Source: Antedon mediterranea
Lineage: Eukaryota; Echinodermata; Crinoidea; Comatulida; Antedonidae
Direction: 5' to 3'
Assembly: GCF_964355755.1 (NCBI RefSeq)
Contig: NC_092676.1
Coordinates: 29,060,288-29,124,287 of the forward strand
DNA: 64,000 nt
Positions 1 to 12,600 of the stretch are shown here, piece by piece. Position 1 is the first letter of the stretch. The number at the start of each line of letters is the position of its first letter. Below the pieces are notes generated by a model that was not told the DNA's origin, searched no databases, and saw nothing but the letters and a program-made list of their open reading frames with translations. Made by a program: the position numbers and the translations under genes.

Positions 1-170
1 GCTTCGATGAATCTCAGAAATCACAAATGACCGCTAGAGGGCTCACTACTTTTTGTCTAGTCTAAATGAATGTGTCTGGGAGACGAGGTCACCCAGTATA
101 AATAAAATATTTCAATTCAATATAGTCAAATTATAGCATTAATACAAGTCTATTTTCTCTCTTTTTTCAG

Positions 171-555
171 ATCAGAGAAACTAGTTAGGCGTGGCATTCA
201 AGAGGTTTTTGCAGCTTTCAGAATTCTAGTTGATTTCATAATAATCCTTGTACTTGAAACCATTCGGTTTTTAGCTTACAATATCCTACAAACGTTAATC
301 GTTGGTGTCTTTACTGTATTAGGTGATTATCTATTAAAACCTATATTAACCGGTCTATTCAACAGCATTCTTCAACCTATTTCAACGTTTGTTTACAATG
401 TTGCTGTGGCAACTCGGACAGTAATGGTACCAGTTGGGGATACTTTAAAGATCATCTTCACACCTTTGATAATGTTAGTGAAAGCTTTTAGGTTATTTGA
501 AGTAAACTTAAGGAGTAATAAGCCGGAAAATATACACCAGATTGAAGATGTTTGA
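171..555 (+). CDS. Last coding exon of an unrecognised multi-pass membrane protein (5' part outside window)
   Basis: An acceptor (pyrimidine run then CAG at 168-170) opens a 127-codon frame ending in TGA at 553-555. The first base completes a split codon, so earlier exons lie left of the window. The translation begins SEKLVRRGIQEVFAAF and ends ENIHQIEDV. It is very hydrophobic in its first 60 residues (runs such as DFIIILVLETIRFLAY and TLIVGVFTVLG), then has repeated proline-containing hydrophobic segments (LLKPILTGLFNSILQPI, IIFTPLIMLV), and finishes with a short polar tail. That pattern fits several membrane-embedded or re-entrant helices. I do not recognise the family and assign no function. 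Exon reality is supported by the acceptor, the long open frame and codon quality; identity is unknown. Confidence 0.6.
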
Positions 556-875
556 CTGTTTTATATGCTAGTTTATGTAAATGTGTTTATTAAGTTCATC
601 TAATAAGACAAAGCTTAAGCCTTGTCCATAATTCCGTCCATTTCTATATAATTTTAAACGTTTTGATTTGTTATACAGCCTAAGTGTAGTGAGCTTTAGC
701 TTGTTAAAAAATGAAAAATACTGTAATTAATTTTTTAAGAAGTTGAATGAATTTAGTACCGGTATCTGATATCCTAATGTACAATACTAAATTATTCATA
801 TAGTACAGGTACTATTATTGTATCAAATTAATTAATCAGCCTTTGCTATATACCAAATATACAGTTGTTTTATAA

Positions 876-881
876 AATAAA
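876..881 (+). terminator. Candidate poly(A) signal AATAAA for the 171-555 gene
   Basis: A consensus AATAAA lies about 320 bases after the stop codon, in AT-rich sequence. Other copies follow near 1026, so the cleavage site is uncertain. Confidence 0.35.
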
Positions 882-2154
882 TGTTACTCATATAAATATA
901 CATTTTAATGTTCCAAAAGAGTAAATGTATAAGCTTTCTTGCCAAAGTGTGATGGTATAGGCCTCTGTTTTAAAATCAGCTTACCTCGACTATCAATCAT
1001 GCCGGTGTACAAAAAGTAGTTTATAAAATAAATTGCAACATATTTTTGTAAACGGATAAATGTTTAAACAGATTACTGTAGTTTTTTTTCTCTTTTTATA
1101 TATTTAATACCAAACTAGAGCTTATAAAGGAAGCACGTTTAGGAGTCACTATTATTTTGGAAAAAGGTAAATGAAATGAGAAAATATTTATTTTTCAACA
1201 TTCTCACTCCTGATAGGACGATTGAAGCATATTGATCAAGAAACTCAACAGTACATGTGATCTACCACAACATTTATATCAACATTTCTCCAATAAAAGT
1301 AATTAAATTACTGCAGGAGTTTGATATAATTATGTAAAATGGAGGAAAATAAATGCAATACTCAGAGAGTAATCCAAATGCATGCAGAAATTAAAAGAAA
1401 TATAAAGTACAGCACAGTACATGCAATATCATCAATTTAGACTGATTAACACAAAATGGCCGCCATCTTCACTGATTGCTGAGTTGAACAGAACAAAAGA
1501 AACTAAATGCAAATGCAAGTGGTTCTAACCACCTGCATTTACATAATATGCAAATACAGGGACATCTGAATAAATGGTTTACAAATATCCCCAAAACTGT
1601 ATATAGAATAAAAACTGTAGAATGTGCATTAGTGAGAAATAAAATGGAAAACAACAAGAAATCAAAAGATTTGTAAGAAAATTGGACAAAAATAAGACAC
1701 ACAAGTCAAAAATTGCAAATGTTCAATTGCACATTTATGTATTGTTACTGTTAAATCTTTCATATATCAAACATTAATAAGGTTTAATGTTAGGATAAAA
1801 CACAATGTCAAAGTTCAAGTTGTACCCCGACATTAAAATTTAAATTTCATACCTATTTATCAATTATTAATATTACATTTTGGTCCCTAATTAGCACTCT
1901 CACTGGTCTAGTGCAGTATATATTTGACCTATTGGACCATTTAAAAACACTACATTTTAAATTAAAAGAATATACTCTAATAGATAATATGTTTATATAT
2001 AATATGTATAAATTATTACAATGTAGTTTGTTCAATGCATAGAGGCAAAAGGTAAACTTTAATTTATTGATTTGTGATAAACTAAATCATGGTGATGAAT
2101 ACTGTAAACTAGAGGTTTTCTTAAGGTTTTAAGACTTTTCTTTCAGTAGAGCTC

Positions 2155-2199
2155 CTATTAAGGGGACACTTTTGGAACCCAAACATGTCCCCTTAATAG
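2155..2199. repeat. Inverted repeat, 14-bp perfect arms
   Basis: Arm CTATTAAGGGGACA is matched by TGTCCCCTTAATAG with a 17-base loop. The words CCCTTAATAG and GGTGTCCC recur in the adjacent tandem repeat, so both probably belong to one repeat family. Confidence 0.6.
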
Positions 2200-2291
2200 A
2201 ATATTGGTTGGTCTGTGGCGGATACAGGATTCCAGCCTGGTGACAGATTCCAGCCCTGTTGGGCTGTAGTGCTACTGAACACATCTACTTC

Positions 2292-2410
2292 CCTCTAATC
2301 CATTTCACAGGTGTCCCACTAACAAGGGTTCCCTCTAATCCATTTCACAGGTATCCCACTAACAAGGGTTCCCTTAATTTATTTCACAGGTGTCCCATTA
2401 ATAAAGGTGT
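2292..2410. repeat. Short tandem repeat, period about 40 bp, 3 copies
   Basis: Three diverged copies of a unit containing 'ccatttcacaggtgtcccac' and 'taacaagggtt' lie head to tail; the third copy is the most diverged. Confidence 0.6.
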
Positions 2411-3362
2411 CCCAAAGGAGCGTCATTATATTCTACAACAGATAGTTGATTGTATATTAGTACATTAATTAATTCACTAAGTGTTTTGGAGTTTCTGTAC
2501 GTAAAATTTATTACAATAATGTGTTCTATATTTTTATTTATACTTCTATTTATGATTTACTGTAGCTCCCTATGGGGCAGATTCAATTTCATACAAAAGG
2601 AAAGTGACATTTTGGAGTGATCACAAAAGACAAAAATTATTAATTCAACTAAAACTAAATTAATATACTTCATATCAATTTCAAATTAATGCATACTGGT
2701 TAGGCCACAAGAAATAAATGCTGAAAGTATCAACTAAAATGGTATGGCAATTAAGGTTAGATAATATACAACCTTTAGAGATCATGTCTACATTATTCTA
2801 CTGCAGTTACTGCAGTAACTCCATTTTTTTTATTCTTTAACCTGTACAGTATGTCAAGCCTTTGTGTAATCGTACACATTGCTTATTGTACAGTCTTATA
2901 TATTCTTGAAACACAGTACAACCAGGGAAGAGTGAAATTACATGGTACAACCATACATTATTGCAGTAAAAAAATTCATTACTGCAGTAACTGCAGTATT
3001 AAATGACATGATCCCTTTATACAATGCTAATGGTGACTTACATTTAGTTTCTGACTGCTATAAAAAGCACACAATTCAAGAATAAATATGTGAGAGGTCA
3101 AACAGGTCAAATTATCCTTGTGAACATACCGCAAACCAACACTTTGCTAGCTTACACCGATGCAGCACTCCATCTGTACCTGAGCTTACAAACCGCTTTA
3201 GCAGTCATAAATTTCGTCTCTATTTAGTCTTCAGCAGGCTTAGCCTTTCATCTCATTACGCCCCTGTACCCATGTTAACTAACAACTACTACTGTAGCTG
3301 TGGTCTTTACTTTCACAGCCTTCAAATTTATACCAATTATAATTTATCTCAAACATTATCTA

Positions 3363-3368
3363 TTTATT
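3363..3368 (-). terminator. Candidate poly(A) signal for the ORP8-like gene
   Basis: AATAAA on the minus strand about 50 bases beyond the stop codon at 3419-3421. It is close enough to serve a short 3' UTR, but the AT-rich context makes chance matches likely. Confidence 0.35.
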
Positions 3369-3418
3369 TTTTATACAAGGTTGGAATATTCCTAAAATTT
3401 AATAAATAAATCTATAAA

Positions 3419-3681
3419 TTATCGCAACAAATACCCAAGTATAACTTGACTAATGAGAAGCACTGCGATTATAAGTAGGTCTTTGGTTGAGATGCCGCCC
3501 TCTATATCACCTCTACGTCGCTGGTCATGCATGTGGCGTGCAATTGCCTCAAGACGACTGTTAACAAGTTCTAACTGAGCTTGTTGCCGTTTGTTTCCTT
3601 CCTGGATTGATGCTATAAGCTGATTGGATGTTGATCCTTGGATACGAGCACCAGCTTGCTTGGATTGATAAGATGGTGATT
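3419..3681 (-). CDS. OSBPL8: OSBPL8-like exon 19: C-terminal linker and membrane anchor
   Basis: Residues about 831-917. A glutamine-rich predicted helix ([20 protein letters not shown]) is followed by the basic run [11 protein letters not shown] and the hydrophobic segment [18 protein letters not shown] ending in R and TAA. This tail-anchor layout is what separates ORP5/8 from the soluble ORPs. Acceptor AG lies at 3682-3683. Confidence 0.92.
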
Positions 3682-6600
3682 CTATAAAAAATGTACAATT
3701 TCGCTACATTTAAATTGTTGTTTAAGCATTAAAAGTAACTTTAAAGTACATTTACACCCTTTTTGGTGACCACATATATCTATCTGCAGTTTAAATTTGG
3801 TAAAGATCCCAGGGCCGTAGCCACCAGTACGGTTGGTAAGGTTTCAACCTGACCATTTTTTTACAGAAGCCTTTGACAACCCAGTGGCTTGAACAGAGAT
3901 TTTTCCCTTTTTATGTGAAAACTGGACCACTTTATTTCTTGTGGCTACATCACTGGATCTGTAGTGTAGTTTTTACGTTATCCTGAGACAAACACAACCA
4001 CATAAAAAAAGAGAAAAATCTACCAATAACTTACTTTCATTCTCTGATACCGAGTGTCTATCAGGCTCCGGTGTTGAACACTCACTCTCACGATCTACAT
4101 CATGAAGAGGTCGTAAACTCAACGACGTTCTGCCTTCGTTAACTTTATCTCGCGCCCGTAGAATTGATTCTTGTTTCTTTAATCTCTTGTCAACGTTTCC
4201 TTGTTGTAATCCTTTCGGTAAGCTGACGATACTAGTGGCGCGGACAATTGCGGTTTTGTGTCGCGTTCTCGTTTGTATGACACCATTGTACTCAAATTCT
4301 TCAATGTCATTCTGTGGATCCCATGGTCTGTTACTAAAAGAAATAAAGCAGTATTTGGTAGTTAATTGAATCCTATACTTATACTGCAGCTACATTACAT
4401 TGCTGCAGTCTGTCTATTGCAACACCAGATATTGATACTGTATAAAACACCTGTGCCTTTGTAGACATGTAATCTAGTATACCTACTGTATCAATAAGGG
4501 TTTGAGATTGAATATTTGAATTCTATAATTATAATGTGCTACATTACATGGCTGCAGTCAGTCTATTGAATGTACCTTTAACAATAGATATTGATGCATT
4601 AAGCACCTGTGACTAAAATCTGACATACTGTATTAACTAGTACAAGTGTTATTTACAGCAGTAGCAATGAATGTCTTTAACTTACTCCATATGTTTATAA
4701 ACCCAATCACCAGTGATTTCATCTAATTCAAACAACTTAGGAACCCATTCTTGATTTTTAACCTTGCGTTCTTTGTGACCCTTTCTCTGCTCTTCCTCAA
4801 GAAGATACTTCTCATGCGTAGCTGCTGTCTGGTCACCTTTCTTTATAGCTTCAGCTACATGGACCCATAACCTGCAGAAAACAAAATGGAGATTAAGCCT
4901 ATCGTAGCACCTGCCAAATCATCTTATGCTCTGTCTGCACTATCAAACTCAAAAAGTGTGATGTGCATATTACTACCACTTTGGGTACATCACACTTTTT
5001 TTCTCAAACTAGTTTGATAGTGTAGACAGAGCTTTAGAAAGATGGAGAACAAATCTATCTTTTAACACCAACCCTAACCTTGGAAAAAAATTGTTTGAAA
5101 AAATTATATAAATAATAAAAATCAAATATAAAACTCACTTTTCCGATTCAAAATTACCCTGTTCATCAAAAGACACTGTCGACCTAGGTAACCTCTTAGA
5201 TCTGACCTCTGGGGTCACAGCCCAAAACAGTTCTGATTCCTACAAAATTAGAAAGAAAATAAATAAAACAAAGCAGATACTGTATAATATAACTGTTCTT
5301 ATAATCCAATAAATTTATTACATTTTACTGTAGTAGTAAAAATAAAAATATTTACCCCTGTTCTCTTGTTTTTCATATAAATTTCTTCATCCTGAAAAAA
5401 CACAAATGTAAGAGTTACCAATTTACTTACTTACTTACTTACCTACTTAATTAACTTGATTTATTTCATATACTGCTTGTTCAGAATGTTTGTATAATGT
5501 CGCACCAACAAATAAACCACATATAGACTTACCCATTGTCCTTCTAACGTTGCTAGGGTGTCTTTACCAAACTTGAGTTTTCCGGTGATTTGATTCCATG
5601 ATCCACCAAGGAATGGCTGCAAAAAATGAACAATTGGATAGATACTAATTCTGCTGTGTTGTGTTGTTATCGAGACAATAGATAATATAATAATAATAAT
5701 AATAATAAATAACATTTATAAAGCGCAAGAGACAAAGGTTTCAAAGCGCTGTGTTTTCCAAGATCTGTGCAAGTAATAGCGTGTGATTATGCTTCTCTGA
5801 AGATGTTACTACATTGAATACACTCTTTATATTTCCTCTAAATTCTCTTACCTTAAGTTTAAAGTCAAGTTCTGCTCTATAGCCAGTTTTCTCGCATTCT
5901 ATAGATACTTTCCCCCCATATTCCATCGTTAATGTACCATATAAAATGCCTGATAAAAAGGATATGTACAGTTTAACAAAAAACAACAACAAATTTATTT
6001 ACCATCTTTATTGAGGGTGGCTTATCTAGTTCCAGTGAAGAAATTGATCATTAAGGGTATAAAGTATTTACATTAAAATAATTTGAGTTAGCATCCATAG
6101 CCTAGGTGCATATCTACTAAACCATAATTGATTTTCAATGTAAAATATATGAAAGGCTTAAGTAAATACTTAACTAACCTTTACAATTTGCATACGGCAT
6201 AGTTATAAGGTAGTCTTCTCCACGGGTAAGGAATGTGAGCTTGCCAACGCCATCCATGAGAGCTGATACAGAATTACCATAGAACTTTGACTTGGCTAGA
6301 ATACCACCACTTATACAGAAACCATCCTTGCGGTTTGATATGTGAAAGACTGAGATCGGCGGGTGATGCGAAACCTAGAAAACACATTATTCATTAAAAA
6401 AGGTGTATCAATTGGTACGGCACTAAGAGTAACCTGTATTGAATTAAAACCGTTGGATAGGCTACAAATAAGTAAAAAGGCTGAGAGGATATATTTATTC
6501 TTACCTGCTCTGCAATGTAGAACGTCCTACTGTTCGTCTTAGCGTGTGTCCACAAACAACGGTACGTCTCTCCTATGATAGGGTTGTAAGGTTTCTTTAA

Positions 6601-9600
6601 ACCCTGAAACAAATCAAGCATATCATATTAATATTTTTTTATATACGTCCAGTTTACTATTTATTGTCCTTGTAAGACTTTAATTGTAGATCTTATTTTT
6701 GAATGTAATTCTAAATTGTTTTCAACTTACTTTTGGTTTTTTATAAAATCCAGATAGATACCACTTAACCACTGATTTCATTCTAGTGTAAGGATTCTCT
6801 TCTATAGCAGCTCTGAAAAATAAATTTTTCTTTAACTTTTTTTTTATATTTCATACTCATCCAAATTACAGGATAATTTTAAAATAGCACCATCCTTAAA
6901 GCTCTGTCTACACTATCAAACTAAGTGCGATGTGTCCAAATATGGTAGTGATATGACATCATTGTGTCCAAATGGACATAATTTTTTGTCACATAAAGTT
7001 TGATAGCGTAGACAGAGAGCTTAAGAATAAAAAAAAACATACTCAGACAACATATCAGCATGATAGTAGAAATCCGTAAGCTTGTCTAGAAGTGACCTAG
7101 GTTCAAGTATAAAGGTCGGTAGTACGACCTTTGACAGGTCCATTCCAGGTCGTACTTGCTTTATTAATCCCCATATAAGACCTTTGTTTTCTTCACCTAG
7201 AGTTTCTGATTGTGTATTCTCCTGTGGAATTAAATAAATGAATGGAATGTTTATTTAAATATCCTTGAAATTGTAATTAAATACTGTTGTAATATGGTTT
7301 GAATTGTGAGAATTTATTTATTTATTTCGGTATAAAAATATAATACAAAAAGGAGCAAAAGCTGAAAGCATTGTATGTACACACTAAAAATATTATGGGC
7401 AGCACACACAAGGAAAAACAATACATTAGTAAGCAAAAACAAGAACCATATACAAATACAGACAATTGTCAGACTACACATTGCTATAGTAATCTGCACC
7501 TGCCCAGCATTTTTCATCTATATTGTATTTAAAACATAGGTCATTTATTATCATACTATCTCTTTGTAAGTCATATATTAAGTATATTGTTTAGCATACC
7601 AAACCTTAGAAGATGGTTAAATTGGAATGAATTTCTCTTTTTGAAAAATAATATATGGCCTTACAACAAGCATTTCTTTAATTCTAAATATTTAATCATG
7701 AATCAGTTTATACTTCATAATAATAATACTAATCGTACCAAACCAAGTTCCTCTGCTTCATTCAATACATAAGTGGTTTCTCTTAGTGGGACTGGTAACG
7801 GTTCTACACTGTCTTCCTCCTCTGACATTTCCGAGTCAGACTTACTTTCTTGGTCCTTCTCCTCATCTTTCTCAATATCAGATTCATCCAAGCCTGAGAG
7901 AAAGCGAAGGTCATAAAAGGTCCTAAATTACTATTAAAACTCATTTGTGATACCAGATTTGTTGTTTTGTAGTTGTTGTTGTACTTGCTTGTTTTATTTG
8001 GGATCTTGCACACAACAAGAAACATTGTTTTCTTCTAATACAAGATACTTAATAATGGTCTTTAAAATGGCTTCATTATATTATGTATTGTTTATGTTGC
8101 CATTATTGAAATAATAAAGGTTCTTCTTGAATTTCATCTTAGTTCTTGTAAAAACCAAACATTTTAGCCCAATCTTAGTACTAAATTTAACAGTGTCCGT
8201 TTTTGTTCGTTTTATTTTAAATTTTTCGAAAACTTCTACTGTACCTTGGTTGGCAAAGTGTTTCTCAATTTCCGATTCATCGAGTGAATTAGTTTCAAGC
8301 TGGAAAGACTGTGTGAGTAGATTAGTGTCGATCTGTCCGCTGTCTCTCATCGACTTCATTAAAAGACTAGAGCATCGTAACGCCAGCTCCAAGGCATCCA
8401 TCCAACATTTGCCGTCAGCTTCCGATGGCGCCCGGAATATTAAGTAGTTATTAGGCAGTGGGATTGTAAGCGCTCCCATGGATTCACCTTTAGGCCCCTA
8501 ACATGAATAATAATAAAAAAGTTTTATTTTTTTATTTTTTAAAAATTTATATCATAATTTAGGCAAATTGCCAAGAATAACCATAAGCAAAATCATTCAC
8601 TATACTTCGTAAAGGTGGCAATCCTGTTCAGAAGACATACATACTTAAGATGCTCTAGGTAAACAAAGTCTTACTACAAGTCTTTTGAAGTGAAGCTGTA
8701 ATTTGTCATTAGAAAAAAAATCTGACATATGACAGGACTTGGACCCAGGACCCTTGGATTGGCAGCCAAGCATCATAACCACCAAGCCACAACTCTACTA
8801 AATAAATTGATGCTATAACACTATAAACATAATGTAGACACTTTTTTGTAATGTTTTTGTTTTTGAGTTCGTATTGTGTCCGTTGGATATTGTGCTCCGC
8901 CAACAGAGCAGAGAATTTCTATGTTTTTTCTTAAAACAATTGAAAATAAATGATACTTGACTTGATTATTATTCCTTTAAAAAAACATTGGAACTTGTAA
9001 ATTGCATATTTTTGTTTTATATACATTGTTTCAGAATTGTTATATTTTGCACAGTACCATGAAAAAAAGTATATTCCTGAAAAAACTATTGAACTATGAT
9101 ATTTACAATTAAGAATAGTAGGAAATAGCAATTACTTAAAAATCAATACTTATTATTAATTTATTGTTTCTAAATTGATATTACAACTCAAACAATAAAT
9201 AGAAATATGAATAATACAATAAGATATGAGAAGGAATCTATAAATATAGATGGCCTTAACCGTGGATCTTTAATTGCAAGGATTTTTCTCATTCGTAATA
9301 GTGTTTGGATCAATATACTGTAGTACATCAGGCAGACATAACACATTGCTGCATTCAAATAGCTGGATCATTGCAGAGTTTTGAAACAGTGCTGTCTGTT
9401 AATAAGAGTATCTGTGGTCTACTTTTTTTCTTGTCTAGTTCAGTTTTTATTTATCTATTTCTTCTTTATATTGGTGATGGTGATCTCTTTCGTGTCAAAA
9501 CTGTTAACCTCCTAGAGGTCAAACTACAGGAACTTAATGCAAATGTATGTGGTAGGGTTGTCAAGAAAACTCAGATCTTAGATATATCTGAGTTTTCTAG

Positions 9601-12600
9601 ACAACCATGTGGTAACTCATTTTAAACAATTTTAAGTTGGCCTATTAATCATAAAATGCATTTCAACTTACCTTAGTGGCCCAAACAGATTGGTCCAATG
9701 GATGATAAAGTTTAAAACAGAAGCCATCCTTCTTTGACGGACGCTCTATCAATTCACATGTATTTAATAATATAGTTCCAACCCACTGACCATGCTAAAA
9801 ATATATATAAAAAGTTATTATTTATATAAAGGTTAATTTGACTATTTGTATGCATGTATTAAATTACAATAGTAATAGATGCACATTAAAGCAATTAAAT
9901 CTTCCCAAATACTAATTATACCATTTGCTAGTGTAAACTGAATTTTATTTTAACTAAAGTTCAATATCAGGGGCACATCCAAGGGATCCAATTTAACAAA
10001 TTGTAATGCAAAAGATTGGACATCAAATTAAGTTCAGCACTTCATTGCACTACTTGTAGTAGGCCCTCCCCCCACCCACCCACTATTTAAAAAAAAATCC
10101 TGGATTAGCCACTGAATATTATTATTTTAAGCAAATCCAGGCTATGTTCAGACTTCCTTACAGAGCCTCTCTCTATGATATGCTATTTGGGTAAAATTTA
10201 CAAGTTTCAACATAGTCTCTCAAACATGCATCATGCATAGCCAGCACGTAAACTGTAGAATGATTCTAATATTATTGATCATATTACATAAGCAGTAAGC
10301 CAAGTGCACAGCTAGAATCTAAAATATCATCATTAACGTAATTGCTATTTTGAGCCACGTTATCGTCAAAACCATAAAACCAATCATATATTCCTGCGGA
10401 CGTCATTTATGTTGATTTTATTCATAAAGCTTTAAAAAATTGTTGATGGGTCTCGTTTCAGTTGCAGTTGACATTTAGTTCAATAAAAACAAACAGCATC
10501 ATTTTATCTTTTGTCCAATGTAAACCATCACAGTTTTATTAGCAATGTAAACAGGAGTTTTATACAAAAATGTTAAAGGTTAAATCACCATTCTAACAAT
10601 AGCAATTATGACCATAGTATAAAACCATCACAGTTTAGTAAAGATCACAGAAGTTTAGTTCAATACTATAGCAAGCTTTCATTTCAGGACAGTAATTTTT
10701 ACAAAAGATTAATTTTTAAAGATAGATTGTCCCCCTGAAAAAATAAATAAAAATGTTTTTGTTGAATATGCCATTTTAATGTCACATAATAGTTATTTAC
10801 TTTGACCAAAAGTTGGATTATTAATCTTAATTTTTCATGTTTTTGGGGACAATACATCTTTAATCTGTGCATTCCCAGTCCACACTCATTCTGTTCGGTG
10901 TCTGGACTGTATTTAGCCGATTTACCAGTCATTCTTCGTTCAATAGTCATTCTACTAAAGCTTGTCTTTTATTTTTACCTTTGGTCCTTTATATAGTATA
11001 AACAATCCTGGCTTCAACACACACCACAGCTTGGTCCAGCCTTTTAATGTACCTCGAACCTAGAAAACAAATCAAGGATTCAAAATGATAATGACTCATA
11101 AACTTGGGATGGGAGTGAGTATATATACCTCATTAACACAATGTTGCAGGTAGGCCATATATAAATATTATCATGGGTCATTCAGAAAAAAATCAAGTGG
11201 GCTTTATTCAATTTATTAAAATTGTTATTAATACACTGTATATACAATTTTGTGGGTCAAAAATAATAGGTTGGCCATCTTATACACTACTTTATTTATC
11301 TACGAAGGCAGGATGGTTTTTTCCTTGGGCCGTGCAATGATAATCATCCCAATAATTTTATTTATTTTATGTCTTTAGGCAAGCCAAGGATTACCAGTAC
11401 TGTAGTAAATTAATCACTGTCCTAATCAGGTATGTGGTAAATCCCCCTTATAATAAGCCCAAGGTGGGCTTAATATTGTATATTGTACCCTTGTCAACTG
11501 ACTGAATCAACTGATTTATACTGGATATCCTGGATATAACTTCTACTATTAGTGAATGTGAAAATTAAATATTTCTTCAAAGTAATGATGTGGACAAACA
11601 TGATTTCACTGGCAAAAAACTGATCTACAATGAATTCGTCCCAGTTTTACCAACGTTTAATATTTCATATCCTATTGTATACTCCTTGTATAAATTGTAA
11701 TGATTCAAAGTCACGAAGAGTGCTCATGTGAAAGCATACATTCAATTTCAAATAATGAATTTTTTAATAACACACAAAAAAAATCAATTTACGTATCGTG
11801 TTTCAAACAACAATTTAAAGAAAACGCTAATGAATTTCATGCAACTGGTAATAGTCTCGGAATGTTGTAAACTGGAACTGTTGTAAGTGATGTGATTCGG
11901 TGATGCTTACTCTAGTAGTAATTTAATCTGACTGATATAGTCCACAATTTAAAATCAATTTTTAATTTACTAAATATTCCACTAAGCCAAAGTAAATACA
12001 GGGTGTTCTTTTCAACCTCAAGGGATACAGAATGATGTTAATAATAACTACTCTGTACTCTCAATGAGTTACAAATAAACTTCCTATATGAAATACTCTC
12101 CTTGCAATTCAATCATTTTTATGTTCCCCAGAATCGCGAAAAGTTATGTGGTCGATCACATGTGTGTGTGTTTCTTTCTGTATTTATTAGTTACTGTAGC
12201 AGGATTACTCAAAAAGTTATTGTCTGATTTTCATAAGATTTCAAAGGATGGTCTCATAGCTGGCAACATGCCATTACATTTTCATATGCCTAGGCGAAGG
12301 TTTGCGCTCTCTTCTAGTTTTGAATTTCTTTTGGGACACAATTTTGAAGCCATACATTTATTTTTAAAATGAATGTATATCCTTTCGAAATTGCTAAGTA
12401 TTTTATTTTATAGGATTTCATAGCTGAATGTGTTCTTTTTGTGTACACCGACAAGTTATTCATAATATGAGTGGCAACAAATACTGCTAGACTGCTAATG
12501 TATCTCAGGAGAATTCAACAAAAATATCCAATTTCCAGGTTTTTTGAAAAATTATGAGGAAAGTTTGAAAATCAAGATCTGCATATGCAAGTATTTATCA

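Larger units (their letters stand above)
556..3418. other. 3' UTR and intergenic sequence between two convergent genes
   Basis: This AT-rich stretch separates the + strand membrane-protein exon from the 3' end of the - strand ORP gene. It holds a short hairpin at 2155-2199 and a small tandem repeat at 2292-2410. The short open frames here show no family similarity or splice context. No further gene is seen. Confidence 0.6.

Noticed and set aside
8127-8447. 106-codon open frame, + strand
   Set aside because: Antisense shadow of OSBPL8-like exon 7.
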